Position numbers and translations under genes: made by a program
Shown here: positions 26,064 to 34,475 of the stretch, one piece after another
How positions within the stretch are numbered: the stretch's first letter is position 1
Layout of the letters: every line of letters starts with the position of its first letter
The notes under the pieces: generated by a model
Told to the model about the DNA's origin: nothing
Databases searched by the model: none
The model's input: only the letters and a program-made list of their open reading frames with translations
Source: an uncultured Eubacteriales bacterium
GTDB lineage: Bacteria; Bacillota; Clostridia; Oscillospirales; Oscillospiraceae
Direction: 5' to 3'
DNA: 41,030 bases
Assembly: GCA_900319935.1 (NCBI GenBank)
Contig: ONQJ01000003.1
Span: 1 to 41,030 of the forward strand

Positions 26064-26777
26064 TTATTTTTCCTTCATGAGCTCGCGCAGGCACTCGATC
26101 GCTCTTCTTTCAAGCCGCGAGACCTGGACCTGCGATACGTGCAGGACCCGCGCGCAGTTCTGCTGCGTCATGCCGTGAAAGAAACGCAGCGCAATCACCT
26201 GCCGTTCCCGTTCCGGCAACGCTTCGACGGCGCTGCGAAGGGCAACGTGCTCGAGCATTTTTTCCTCCGCCTCGTAGTCGCCGAGGACCAGTTCGAGACT
26301 GAAGCCGTCCTCGCCGCTCTCCCGTTGGAGGCTTTCGGCGGGGCCGGTCGCTGTCTCGGCGAAAACGATGTCTTCGACGCTGATGCCGCTTTCACGGGAG
26401 AGTTCCGTCAGCGTAGGCTCTCGTCCGATCCTCTGCTCGAGCAGGCTTCGCGCCGCGCGGATCTGCGCGGCCTGTTCCTTGACGCCGCGGCTGACCTTGA
26501 CCGCTCCGTCATCGCGCAGAAAGCGTCTGATCTCGCCGGAGATCTTCGGCACCGCATACGTTGAAAACCGCGTACCGAAGCTCTCGTCAAAGCCGTCGAT
26601 CGCTTTTAACAGCCCCACGCAGCCGAGCTGATATAGATCGTCCGCGTCGACGCCGCGCCCGGTGAAGCGGCGCACGACGCTCCAGATCAGGCCGGAGTTC
26701 TCCGCAATGATCTCCCCGGCCCGTCCGCGGTCGCCCTGCTGCGCCAGCCGGATGTCCCCGTAGATATCCTCGCTCAT
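26064..26777 (-). CDS. sigF: Forespore sigma factor SigF
   Basis: The product has 237 residues. Sigma-70 region 2 (ENSGLIWSVVRRF, DADDLYQLGCVGLLKAIDGF, FSTYAVPKISGEIRRFLRD), region 3 (from about 95) and region 4 (RERQVIALRFFHGMTQQNCA with VSQVQVSRLERRA) are all intact. Its position third after spoIIAA and spoIIAB identifies it as SigF rather than SigG or SigB. SigF is the first compartment-specific sigma factor of sporulation, active in the forespore. It overlaps spoIIAB by ATGA, so synthesis with its inhibitor is coupled. Confidence 0.95.
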   Translation of the reverse strand: MSEDIYGDIRLAQQGDRGRAGEIIAENSGLIWSVVRRFTGRGVDADDLYQLGCVGLLKAIDGFDESFGTRFSTYAVPKISGEIRRFLRDDGAVKVSRGVKEQAAQIRAARSLLEQRIGREPTLTELSRESGISVEDIVFAETATGPAESLQRESGEDGFSLELVLGDYEAEEKMLEHVALRSAVEALPERERQVIALRFFHGMTQQNCARVLHVSQVQVSRLERRAIECLRELMKEK

Positions 26778-27214
26778 CGTCTGCCGACGCGCAGACGGAT
26801 CGCCCGCTGCATCACGACCGTGGTCCCCTTTCCGGGCTCGGAGCGCACACGCAGCTTGTCCATGAAGCTTTCCATGATCGTGAAGCCCATGCCGCTGCGT
26901 TCGCTGCCGCCGGTCGTGTAGAGCGGCTTCATGGCCTCCTGTACGTTTTCGATGCCCTTGCCGAAATCCTTGACCATGATCTCCAGCGTATTCCCGCCGA
27001 GGATGCGCAGGCGCATGACGATGCGTCCGATCGAGTCGGGGTAAGCGTGTACGATGGCGTTCGTCACGGCTTCGGACACGGCTGTTTTTACATCGCCCAG
27101 TTCCTCAAGCGTCGGGTCAAGCTGTGCGGCAAAGGCCGCGACGGCGGAGCGTGCGAAAAATTCATTGCTGCTCCGGCTGGGAAATTCCAGCTTTATGTAG
27201 TTCTGTTCCTTCAT
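26774..27214 (-). CDS. spoIIAB: Anti-sigma F factor and kinase SpoIIAB
   Basis: The product has 146 residues. It is a GHKL ATPase with N-box EAVTNAIVHAYP (about 49-60), G1 box KDFGKGIENV and a lid with GGSERSGMGFTIMESFMD. SpoIIAB binds SigF when ATP is bound and phosphorylates SpoIIAA on a conserved serine. The ribosome binding site AAAGGAG overlaps the end of spoIIAA, 12 bases upstream. The length and all boxes match the family. Confidence 0.96.
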   Translation of the reverse strand: MKEQNYIKLEFPSRSSNEFFARSAVAAFAAQLDPTLEELGDVKTAVSEAVTNAIVHAYPDSIGRIVMRLRILGGNTLEIMVKDFGKGIENVQEAMKPLYTTGGSERSGMGFTIMESFMDKLRVRSEPGKGTTVVMQRAIRLRVGRR

Positions 27215-27226
27215 TTCAAGCTCCTT

Positions 27227-27541
27227 TCAGCTGTTCATCGCGACGGCGATCAGTCTGTCGATCCCGGACGCTTCAAGCACCTTGCGCGCCTGCTCGGGCG
27301 GGTTTTCCACACGCAGTCTGCCGCCGTATGTCCGCATTTTTCTGCCGGCGTTGATGATAACGGCGATACCGGAGGAATCCATAAAACTCAGGCCTGAGAG
27401 TTCGATGACGCACTCGCGTGGCATGTGCTCCTCGATCAGCGCGCCGATGGCGCGGATCGCTCCGCCCGCTTCATGGTGGTCGAGCTCGCCGGAGAGATAG
27501 ACGATCAGTCTTCCGGAAGAAAAGGAGGCCGCAATCTTCAA
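27227..27541 (-). CDS. spoIIAA: Anti-sigma F factor antagonist SpoIIAA
   Basis: The product has 104 residues. It is a STAS domain with the SpoIIAA signature GELDHHEAGG and the phosphorylation site MDSSGIAV, where the first Ser of the pair corresponds to Ser58 of B. subtilis. Unphosphorylated SpoIIAA displaces SigF from SpoIIAB. I chose a TTG start at 27541 because AGAGGTGA lies just upstream and the product then aligns with the family. An ATG further upstream would add 27 residues that cross the valS terminator hairpin. The protein is about ten residues shorter at the C-terminus than the B. subtilis one. Confidence 0.9.
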   Translation of the reverse strand: MKIAASFSSGRLIVYLSGELDHHEAGGAIRAIGALIEEHMPRECVIELSGLSFMDSSGIAVIINAGRKMRTYGGRLRVENPPEQARKVLEASGIDRLIAVAMNS

Positions 27542-27560
27542 AATGATCTCACCTCTTGAA

Positions 27561-27599
27561 CAAAAAATGGCATCGCACCCTGTACGGTGCGATGCCATT
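27561..27599 (-). terminator. Terminator of valS, directly upstream of spoIIAA
   Basis: A perfect 14-bp stem (27566-27579 with 27586-27599) with a 6-base loop ends in six Ts on the minus strand. It lies only about 20 bases before the spoIIAA start. A second stem (27614-27624 with 27632-27642, one G-U pair) sits between it and the valS stop. A TATAAT at 27602 to 27597 touches the outer stem, with no good -35 box. Confidence 0.88.
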
Positions 27600-27654
27600 A
27601 TAAGCTTTCCGCGCGGCGGCATTTGTCGGATAAACGCCGCCGAAAATGTTTTTG

Positions 27655-30276
27655 TCAGATACCGAGGCCTTTCAGGGAGGCTTTGAGGTTTTCGATCAAC
27701 GCCTCGAGCCTGGCTTTCTTCTCGCGCTCGACGTTGACGACGCTCTCGGGCGCGCGTGTCACGAAGTTCTCGTTCGAGAGCTTCGCGATCTGTCCGGCAA
27801 GCTGCTTCTCGGCGTTGGCGAGCTCTTTTTCCATGCGCGCCTTCTCCTTTTCCATGTCGACGAGCTCCGCCATCGGCATGTACATACGCGCGTTGTCGGT
27901 GATAACGGTGACCATGCCGTCCGTTTTCTCGGGCGGAACGGGCTGCACGCTGACCTCGCTGGCGTAGGCGAGCTTGCGGACATAGCTCACGCCCGCTTCA
28001 AAGGCGGCGGCCTTGTCTGTCGCGATGATCAGATGGGCCTTCTTTGACGGCGGAACGTTCATTTCGCTACGGCGGGCGCGGACGGCCTTGATCGCAGCCA
28101 TGACCATTTCGAAATTCTCCTCATCCTGCGGGAAGGACAGCTCCGCCTTCCATTCGGGATAGCGCTCGATCATCAGCGCCTCGCCCTCGTGCGGCAGGGC
28201 CTGCCAGATCTCCTCGGTGATGAAGGGCATGAAGGGGTGCAGGAGCTTGAGGATCTCGGTCAGGACGTAGAGCAGCACCTTCTGCGCGGCGAGCTTGCTC
28301 TCCTCGTCCCCGCCGTTGAGGCGCGGCTTGGTCAGCTCGATATACCAGTCGCAGTAGCTGTCCCATATGAAATCGTAGATCTTGCCCGCCGCCACGCCGA
28401 GCTCGAAGCTGTCCATGTTGTCGCAGACCTCGCGGCAGAGGTCGTTGAGCTTGGAGAGGATCCACTTGTCCTCGATCTCAAGTTTATCGGGCAGCTCGTT
28501 TTTCTCGATCGTGAGATTCATCATCACGAAGCGCGAAGCGTTCCACAGCTTATTGCAGAAGTTGCGCATGGCCTCGCACTTTTCGACGTAGAAGCGCATG
28601 TCGTTGCCGGGGGAGTTGCCGGTGATGAGGTTGAAACGCAGCGCGTCCGCGCCGAACTGGTCGCACATGTCCAGCGGGTCGATGCCGTTGCCGAGCGACT
28701 TGGACATTTTCCGTCCCTGGCTGTCGCGCACAAGACCGTGGATAAAAACGGTCTCAAAGGGGATCTCGTCAAGGTGCTCCATGGCCGAGAAGATCATGCG
28801 GGCGACCCAGAAGAAAATGATGTCGTAGCCGGTGACCATGACGGTCGTGGGATACCAGTAGCCGAGCTCCGGCGTCTTCTCCGGCCAGCCCATCGTGGAG
28901 AAGGGCCAGAGCGCGGAGGAAAACCAGGTGTCGAGCACGTCCTCGTCCCGGTGGATGTTCTTGCTGCGGCAGTGGGCGCATTCGGTCGCGTCCTCGCGCG
29001 AGACGGTGATCTCGCCGCAGTCGTCGCAGTACCATGCCGGGATCTGATGGCCCCACCAGAGCTGACGGGAGATGCACCAGTCGTGCACGTTCTCCATCCA
29101 GTTGAGGTAGGTCTTCGAAAAACGCTCCGGCACGAACTTGATGCGTCCGTCCTTCACGACCTCGATCGCTTTCTTGGCCAGCGGCTTCATCTTGACGAAC
29201 CACTGCGGGCTTGTGAGCGGCTCGACGACCGTGCCGCAGCGATAGCAGCAGCCGACATTGTGGCTGTATGGCTCGACCTTGACAAGATAGCCCTGCTCCT
29301 CGAGATCGGCCACGATGGCCTTGCGGCACTCGTAGCGGTCCATCCCGTCGTACTTGCCGCCGTTGATGATCTTCGCGTCCTCGTCGATGCACTGGACCTG
29401 ATCGAGATTATGGCGCAGGCCGACCTCGTAGTCGTTCGGGTCGTGGCAGGGCGTCATTTTGACCGCGCCGGTGCCGAAGCCGAGCTCGACGTAATCGTCA
29501 GCGACGATCGGCAGCTTTCTGCCGACGAGCGGAAGGATCGCGTTTTTGCCCACGAGGTGGGTGTAACGTTCGTCCGCGGGATTGACGGCCACGCCCGTAT
29601 CGCCCAGCATGGTCTCGGGCCGCGTGGTGGCGATGGTCAGGACCTCGTCGGAATCCTCGATCGGGTAGCGGATATACCAGAAGCTGCCCGGGATGTCTTT
29701 ATACTCGACCTCCGCGTCCGAGAGCGCGGTGCGGCAGTGCGGGCACCAGTTGATGATGCGGCGGCCCTTGTAGATCAGGCCCTTTTCATACAGACTGCAG
29801 AAGGTCTCCCGCACAGCGCGGGCGCAGACCTCGTCCATCGTGAAGCGGTTGCGGTCCCAGTCGCAGGACACGCCCATGCTCTTCTGCTGCTCGACGATGC
29901 GGTCGCCGTACTTCTGCTTCCAGGCCCAGACGCGCTCAAGGAACTTGTCGCGCCCGAGATCGTAGCGGGTCTTGCCCTCCTTGCGGAGCACCTCTTCGAC
30001 TTTGACCTGGGTGGAAATGCCCGCGTGGTCGACGCCGGGCAGCCACAGGGCGGAATAGCCCTGCATGCGCTTATAGCGCGTGAGGATGTCCTGCAGCGTC
30101 GCGTCGAGGGCATGGCCCATGTGGAGCTGGCCCGTGACGTTGGGAGGCGGCATGACGATGGAAAACGGCTTCTTGTCGTTGTCGATGACACCCTTGAAGT
30201 ATCCGCCCTTCATCCAAAGGTCGTATATTTTGCTTTCGACCGCTTTCGGGTCGTAGGTTTTCGGAAGTTCTTTCAT
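27655..30276 (-). CDS. valS: Valyl-tRNA synthetase
   Basis: The product has 873 residues. Class I signatures are HMGH (52-55, within [15 protein letters not shown]) and KMSKS (about 523-527). The CP1 editing domain, zinc-ribbon-like Cys pairs (CYRC, YCDDC, CAHC) and the C-terminal coiled coil typical of ValRS ([18 protein letters not shown]) are present. I chose the ATG at 30276 ([11 protein letters not shown]), with GGAG eight bases upstream. A longer in-frame start has no ribosome binding site. Expression is under a valine T-box. The convincing-looking frame on the opposite strand is a shadow. Confidence 0.98.
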   Translation of the reverse strand: MKELPKTYDPKAVESKIYDLWMKGGYFKGVIDNDKKPFSIVMPPPNVTGQLHMGHALDATLQDILTRYKRMQGYSALWLPGVDHAGISTQVKVEEVLRKEGKTRYDLGRDKFLERVWAWKQKYGDRIVEQQKSMGVSCDWDRNRFTMDEVCARAVRETFCSLYEKGLIYKGRRIINWCPHCRTALSDAEVEYKDIPGSFWYIRYPIEDSDEVLTIATTRPETMLGDTGVAVNPADERYTHLVGKNAILPLVGRKLPIVADDYVELGFGTGAVKMTPCHDPNDYEVGLRHNLDQVQCIDEDAKIINGGKYDGMDRYECRKAIVADLEEQGYLVKVEPYSHNVGCCYRCGTVVEPLTSPQWFVKMKPLAKKAIEVVKDGRIKFVPERFSKTYLNWMENVHDWCISRQLWWGHQIPAWYCDDCGEITVSREDATECAHCRSKNIHRDEDVLDTWFSSALWPFSTMGWPEKTPELGYWYPTTVMVTGYDIIFFWVARMIFSAMEHLDEIPFETVFIHGLVRDSQGRKMSKSLGNGIDPLDMCDQFGADALRFNLITGNSPGNDMRFYVEKCEAMRNFCNKLWNASRFVMMNLTIEKNELPDKLEIEDKWILSKLNDLCREVCDNMDSFELGVAAGKIYDFIWDSYCDWYIELTKPRLNGGDEESKLAAQKVLLYVLTEILKLLHPFMPFITEEIWQALPHEGEALMIERYPEWKAELSFPQDEENFEMVMAAIKAVRARRSEMNVPPSKKAHLIIATDKAAAFEAGVSYVRKLAYASEVSVQPVPPEKTDGMVTVITDNARMYMPMAELVDMEKEKARMEKELANAEKQLAGQIAKLSNENFVTRAPESVVNVEREKKARLEALIENLKASLKGLGI

Positions 30277-30389
30277 GTTGTATTCTCCAATCCTTTCGTT
30301 ATCGTTTTTCCGTGCCTTCCAACGCAACGGATCGGAGAAGTCCGCCGAAAAACGACGCTCTGTTCTCCACGTGATCGCCCCCTGTCAAT

Positions 30390-30424
30390 CAAAAACGCCC
30401 TGAGGCAAAATAACCTCAGGGCGA
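30390..30424 (-). terminator. T-box-controlled terminator of valS
   Basis: A perfect 10-bp stem (30396-30405 with 30414-30423) with an 8-base AT-rich loop is followed by five Ts on the minus strand. It comes directly after the T-box sequence. Confidence 0.93.
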
Positions 30425-30627
30425 TAAAATACCGCGGTACCACCTGAATTCCGCCGATCAACGGCGGCGCTCATGCTCCTGTAACGGGGAGGACCGTCCG
30501 CCGCTACTCTTGTTTCACGGCAGATGCTCCGGGCCGACCTTCAACGCGTCGCAAGCGGGACCTTTCACCGGACGGTCCCTCTCTGTGGCTGGCGAGATGC
30601 GTTTACTCCTGCCCTTCTTCGCAGTTC
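30390..30627 (-). promoter_or_regulatory. T-box riboswitch, valine (specifier GTC)
   Basis: The consensus T-box AGGTGGTACCGCG lies at 30433-30445 on the minus strand. The likely specifier is GTC (Val) at 30536-30538, followed by a purine and CGGAGC, matching the position of GCC in the alaS leader. Stem I with an AGAGAG bulge motif and GGTGAAAG lies upstream. About 115 bases separate the terminator from the valS start. Confidence 0.92.
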
Positions 30628-30633
30628 CTGGAA

Positions 30634-30662
30634 ATTATAGAATAAGTTTTGCCGTTTGTCAA
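30634..30662 (-). promoter_or_regulatory. Consensus promoter of the valS leader
   Basis: TTGACA (30662 to 30657), a 17-bp spacer and TATAAT (30639 to 30634) on the minus strand: a perfect sigma-A consensus. The TGA of the -35 box is the trxA stop codon. Confidence 0.92.
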
Positions 30663-30967
30663 GCGCCGGCAAGCCTTTTCAGGCCGTTCAGATCCGTCAC
30701 GCCGACGGTGCGGGCTACCTCTTTGCCGTCTTTGAAAACGATGATGGTCGGGATGCTGAAAATGTTGAAGCGCTGCGCGATGCCCGGCTCCTCGTCCACG
30801 TCCACCTTGCCGACCTTGACCTCGCTGCCCATCTCTGCCTCGAACGCGTCCAGGATCGGAGCCTGCATGCGGCAGGGACCGCACCAGGTCGCCCAGAAAT
30901 CGACGAGCGTCGTGCCGGAGGCGATCGCCTCGTTAAAGCTGCCTGCGTTGAAATGCTGTACCGCCAT
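30659..30967 (-). CDS. trxA: Thioredoxin
   Basis: The product has 102 residues with the active site WATWCGPC at about 26-33, and the cis-Pro region FSIPTIIVFKDG. Thioredoxin is a dithiol donor for ribonucleotide reductase, peroxidases and other proteins. I chose the ATG at 30967, with AAGGAG nine bases upstream. It lies two bases after the trxB stop, so the two genes form an operon. A TTG two codons upstream is unlikely. Confidence 0.96.
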   Translation of the reverse strand: MAVQHFNAGSFNEAIASGTTLVDFWATWCGPCRMQAPILDAFEAEMGSEVKVGKVDVDEEPGIAQRFNIFSIPTIIVFKDGKEVARTVGVTDLNGLKRLAGA

Positions 30968-30969
30968 GG

Positions 30970-31794
30970 TCAATTCTCCTTTTTCTTATTGTCGATATAC
31001 TCGCAGGCGGAGAGCGCCGCGACGTTCCCCTCTCCCGCGGCCCTGGCAAGCTGATAGGGCTTGCCCGTACAGTCCCCCGCCGCGAATACGCCGGGGATAT
31101 TGGTGCGCATCTGCCTGTCCGTCACGATCGCGCCGTCGGCATACGCAAGGCCCTGGACAAGCTTAGTGACCGAAACGGTGTCCTTGATGACGAACACGCC
31201 GTCTACTTTGTGTTCCTCACCGCCGGCCAGTACCGCGTCGGCCTTCATACCTCCGCGGATCTCGTAGCGGAGCGGTTTTGTCATACGCAAAACGGTGCAG
31301 CCGATGCTCTCGAGAAAATCGGCGTCCCGCGACGCTTCCTCGCCGCTGCCGATAACGGCGACCGTCTTGCCGCGGTAGAGCATCCCGTCGCAGGTGGCGC
31401 AGTAGCTGACGCCGCGGCCGAGGAACTCGCCCTCGCCGGGATAGAGCTTCTCGCGCGTGATGCCTGCGGCGATGATCACGGCAAGGCAGGATGTGAACTC
31501 GCTGCCGACCGCGACGCCGAAGCTGTCGCCGAGAGGGATGACGCTCAGCGCGCGGCCGCGGATCAGCTCTGCGCCGCTGTCAGAAAGCTGGCGCAGCAGC
31601 AGTTCGCTGAGCTCTTTCCCGCTCACGGAGGGTACGCCGGGATAATTGGTGATCTTTTCCGCTTTATACAGGCTGCTTGTCTCAGCGCCGTTGGCAATGA
31701 CCGCGGCCGTCTTGCCGCGGTTGCGGCAGCTCAGCGCAGCGGACACGCCGGCAATGCCGCCGCCGATGATCACGACGTCATATCTTTCTTTCAA
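30970..31794 (-). CDS. trxB: Thioredoxin reductase-like flavoprotein with short, altered pyridine-nucleotide domain
   Basis: The product has 274 residues, against about 305-315 for usual TrxB. The FAD fold starts GGGIAG, the redox disulfide is CATC (in YCATCDGMLYRG), and the C-terminal FAD motif is GVFAAGDCTGKPYQ. In the second domain GSGEEA replaces the usual GGGxSA, and HRRxxxR of NADPH-dependent enzymes is absent, with RMTKPLRYEIRGG where it should be and roughly 28 residues missing. This resembles ferredoxin-dependent flavin thioredoxin reductases of clostridia; the electron donor is inference. The start is a TTG at 31794 with AAGGAT eight bases upstream, as no in-frame ATG fits. Its partner trxA follows directly. 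Confidence 0.85.
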   Translation of the reverse strand: MKERYDVVIIGGGIAGVSAALSCRNRGKTAAVIANGAETSSLYKAEKITNYPGVPSVSGKELSELLLRQLSDSGAELIRGRALSVIPLGDSFGVAVGSEFTSCLAVIIAAGITREKLYPGEGEFLGRGVSYCATCDGMLYRGKTVAVIGSGEEASRDADFLESIGCTVLRMTKPLRYEIRGGMKADAVLAGGEEHKVDGVFVIKDTVSVTKLVQGLAYADGAIVTDRQMRTNIPGVFAAGDCTGKPYQLARAAGEGNVAALSACEYIDNKKKEN

Positions 31795-31812
31795 GGAATC
31801 ACATCCTTTGCG

Positions 31813-31840
31813 CGTATAGTTTAGCACATTTTTATTGTAA
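31813..31840 (-). promoter_or_regulatory. Probable promoter of trxB-trxA
   Basis: On the minus strand, TTACAA (31840 to 31835), a 16-bp spacer and TATACG (31818 to 31813). The -35 hexamer is the reverse complement of the glnS -35, so both promoters share the same six bases. The match is modest. Confidence 0.45.
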
Positions 31841-31863
31841 TTACTATCTTTATCGGTTATAAT
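31835..31863 (+). promoter_or_regulatory. Promoter of glnS
   Basis: TTGTAA (31835-31840), a 17-bp spacer and TATAAT (31858-31863). The expected start is near 31870, about 27 bases before the ATG. AGGAG lies ten bases before the start codon. Confidence 0.8.
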
Positions 31864-31896
31864 GGCAAAGAATTTACAAACAGGAGATATTTTCCG

Positions 31897-33579
<1,683 letters not shown>

Positions 33580-33584
33580 AAATG

Positions 33585-33623
33585 AGCCGTCGGATCCGAT
33601 CAAAAGGATCCGACGGCTTTTTT
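33585..33623. terminator. Bidirectional terminator between glnS and the DUF554 gene
   Basis: A perfect 12-bp stem (33586-33597 with 33606-33617) with an 8-base loop is followed by six Ts on plus and by a five-T run on minus. It sits between converging genes only about 50 bases apart. Confidence 0.92.
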
Positions 33624-33628
33624 CATTT

Positions 33629-34339
33629 TCAGAACAGACCGCTCAGCCACGCCTGGAGCGGGAAATAGAGGATCGGCAGGAAGATACCGGGGAGCATGTC
33701 GCCGATCTTGATATGCTTTTCGGATATCCCGAGAAGATTGATCGCCATGCCGATGAAAAGCGTCCCGCCGACGGCGGTCATTTCCGTAACGACCTCGGTG
33801 GTGAGCACGGGCGCCGCCAGTCCCGCCAGCAGCACGATCCCGCCCTGGATCACGAGCACAGACACGGCCGAGAGGAGCACGCCCGCTCCGAGCGCGGCGG
33901 CAAAGATCAGCGAACTCATGAAGTCCATGATACTCTTGGCGATCAGGATCTCATAATTCTGATTCAGACCGGCTTCGATCGACCCGATCACCGTCATCGT
34001 TCCGACGCAGAAGAGCATCGTCGTCGTGATGAAACCCTCCGCAAAGGGACCGTCCGCGAGCTTTGTCCCTTTGAGACGGCCGCGGATGCGGTCGGCCGCG
34101 CCGTTCATCCGGTCGTCGAGATGCAGGGCCACGCCGATCACGGTGCCGAGAACGAGGCAGACCATCACGATCATGATGCTGGACGTCTGGATCGCGCTTT
34201 GTACGCCGATCACGAGCGTGCACAACGCGATGGCCGTCATGATGCCTTTACTGTAACTTTCCTTGATGCGGCTGCCGAAGAGCATGCCGAGAGACGCGCC
34301 GAGCAAAACGGCGGCGACGTTGATAAAAACAGCGAGCAT
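33629..34339 (-). CDS. DUF554 (YqgA-like) membrane protein
   Basis: The product has 236 residues with about seven hydrophobic segments. Short recognisable DUF554 stretches are GTMTVIGSIEAGL, KSIMDFMSSLIFAAALG and GGTLFIGMAINLLGI. The family is widespread in Firmicutes and proteobacteria; its function is unknown, with transport suggested. GGGATGA precedes the ATG and a good promoter lies upstream. It is a single-gene unit facing glnS. Confidence 0.88.
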   Translation of the reverse strand: MLAVFINVAAVLLGASLGMLFGSRIKESYSKGIMTAIALCTLVIGVQSAIQTSSIMIVMVCLVLGTVIGVALHLDDRMNGAADRIRGRLKGTKLADGPFAEGFITTTMLFCVGTMTVIGSIEAGLNQNYEILIAKSIMDFMSSLIFAAALGAGVLLSAVSVLVIQGGIVLLAGLAAPVLTTEVVTEMTAVGGTLFIGMAINLLGISEKHIKIGDMLPGIFLPILYFPLQAWLSGLF

Positions 34340-34366
34340 GGTCTCATCCCCATGACTTTTTTCGTT

Positions 34367-34395
34367 ATAATAACACGCATTTTTTTTGATTGCAA
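34367..34395 (-). promoter_or_regulatory. Promoter of the DUF554 gene
   Basis: On the minus strand, TTGCAA (34395 to 34390), a 17-bp spacer and TATTAT (34372 to 34367), about 28 bases before the start codon. Confidence 0.72.
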
Positions 34396-34417
34396 GCAGA
34401 GGTGGAACGAGCGCTGT

Positions 34418-34445
34418 TTGCTTTTTGTTTTCTATCTGCTATAAT
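34418..34445 (+). promoter_or_regulatory. Promoter of the GT-C-like membrane protein
   Basis: TTGCTT (34418-34423), a 16-bp spacer and TATAAT (34440-34445). The expected start is near 34452, about 24 bases before the ATG. Confidence 0.72.
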
Positions 34446-34475
34446 GCAGTTGATTATCGGGAAAGGAGGACGATC

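Noticed and set aside
28189..30447. A 752-codon open frame opposite valS
   Set aside because: Shadow of valS; the sequence is repetitive in Val, Asp and Arg as expected for antisense of biased codons.
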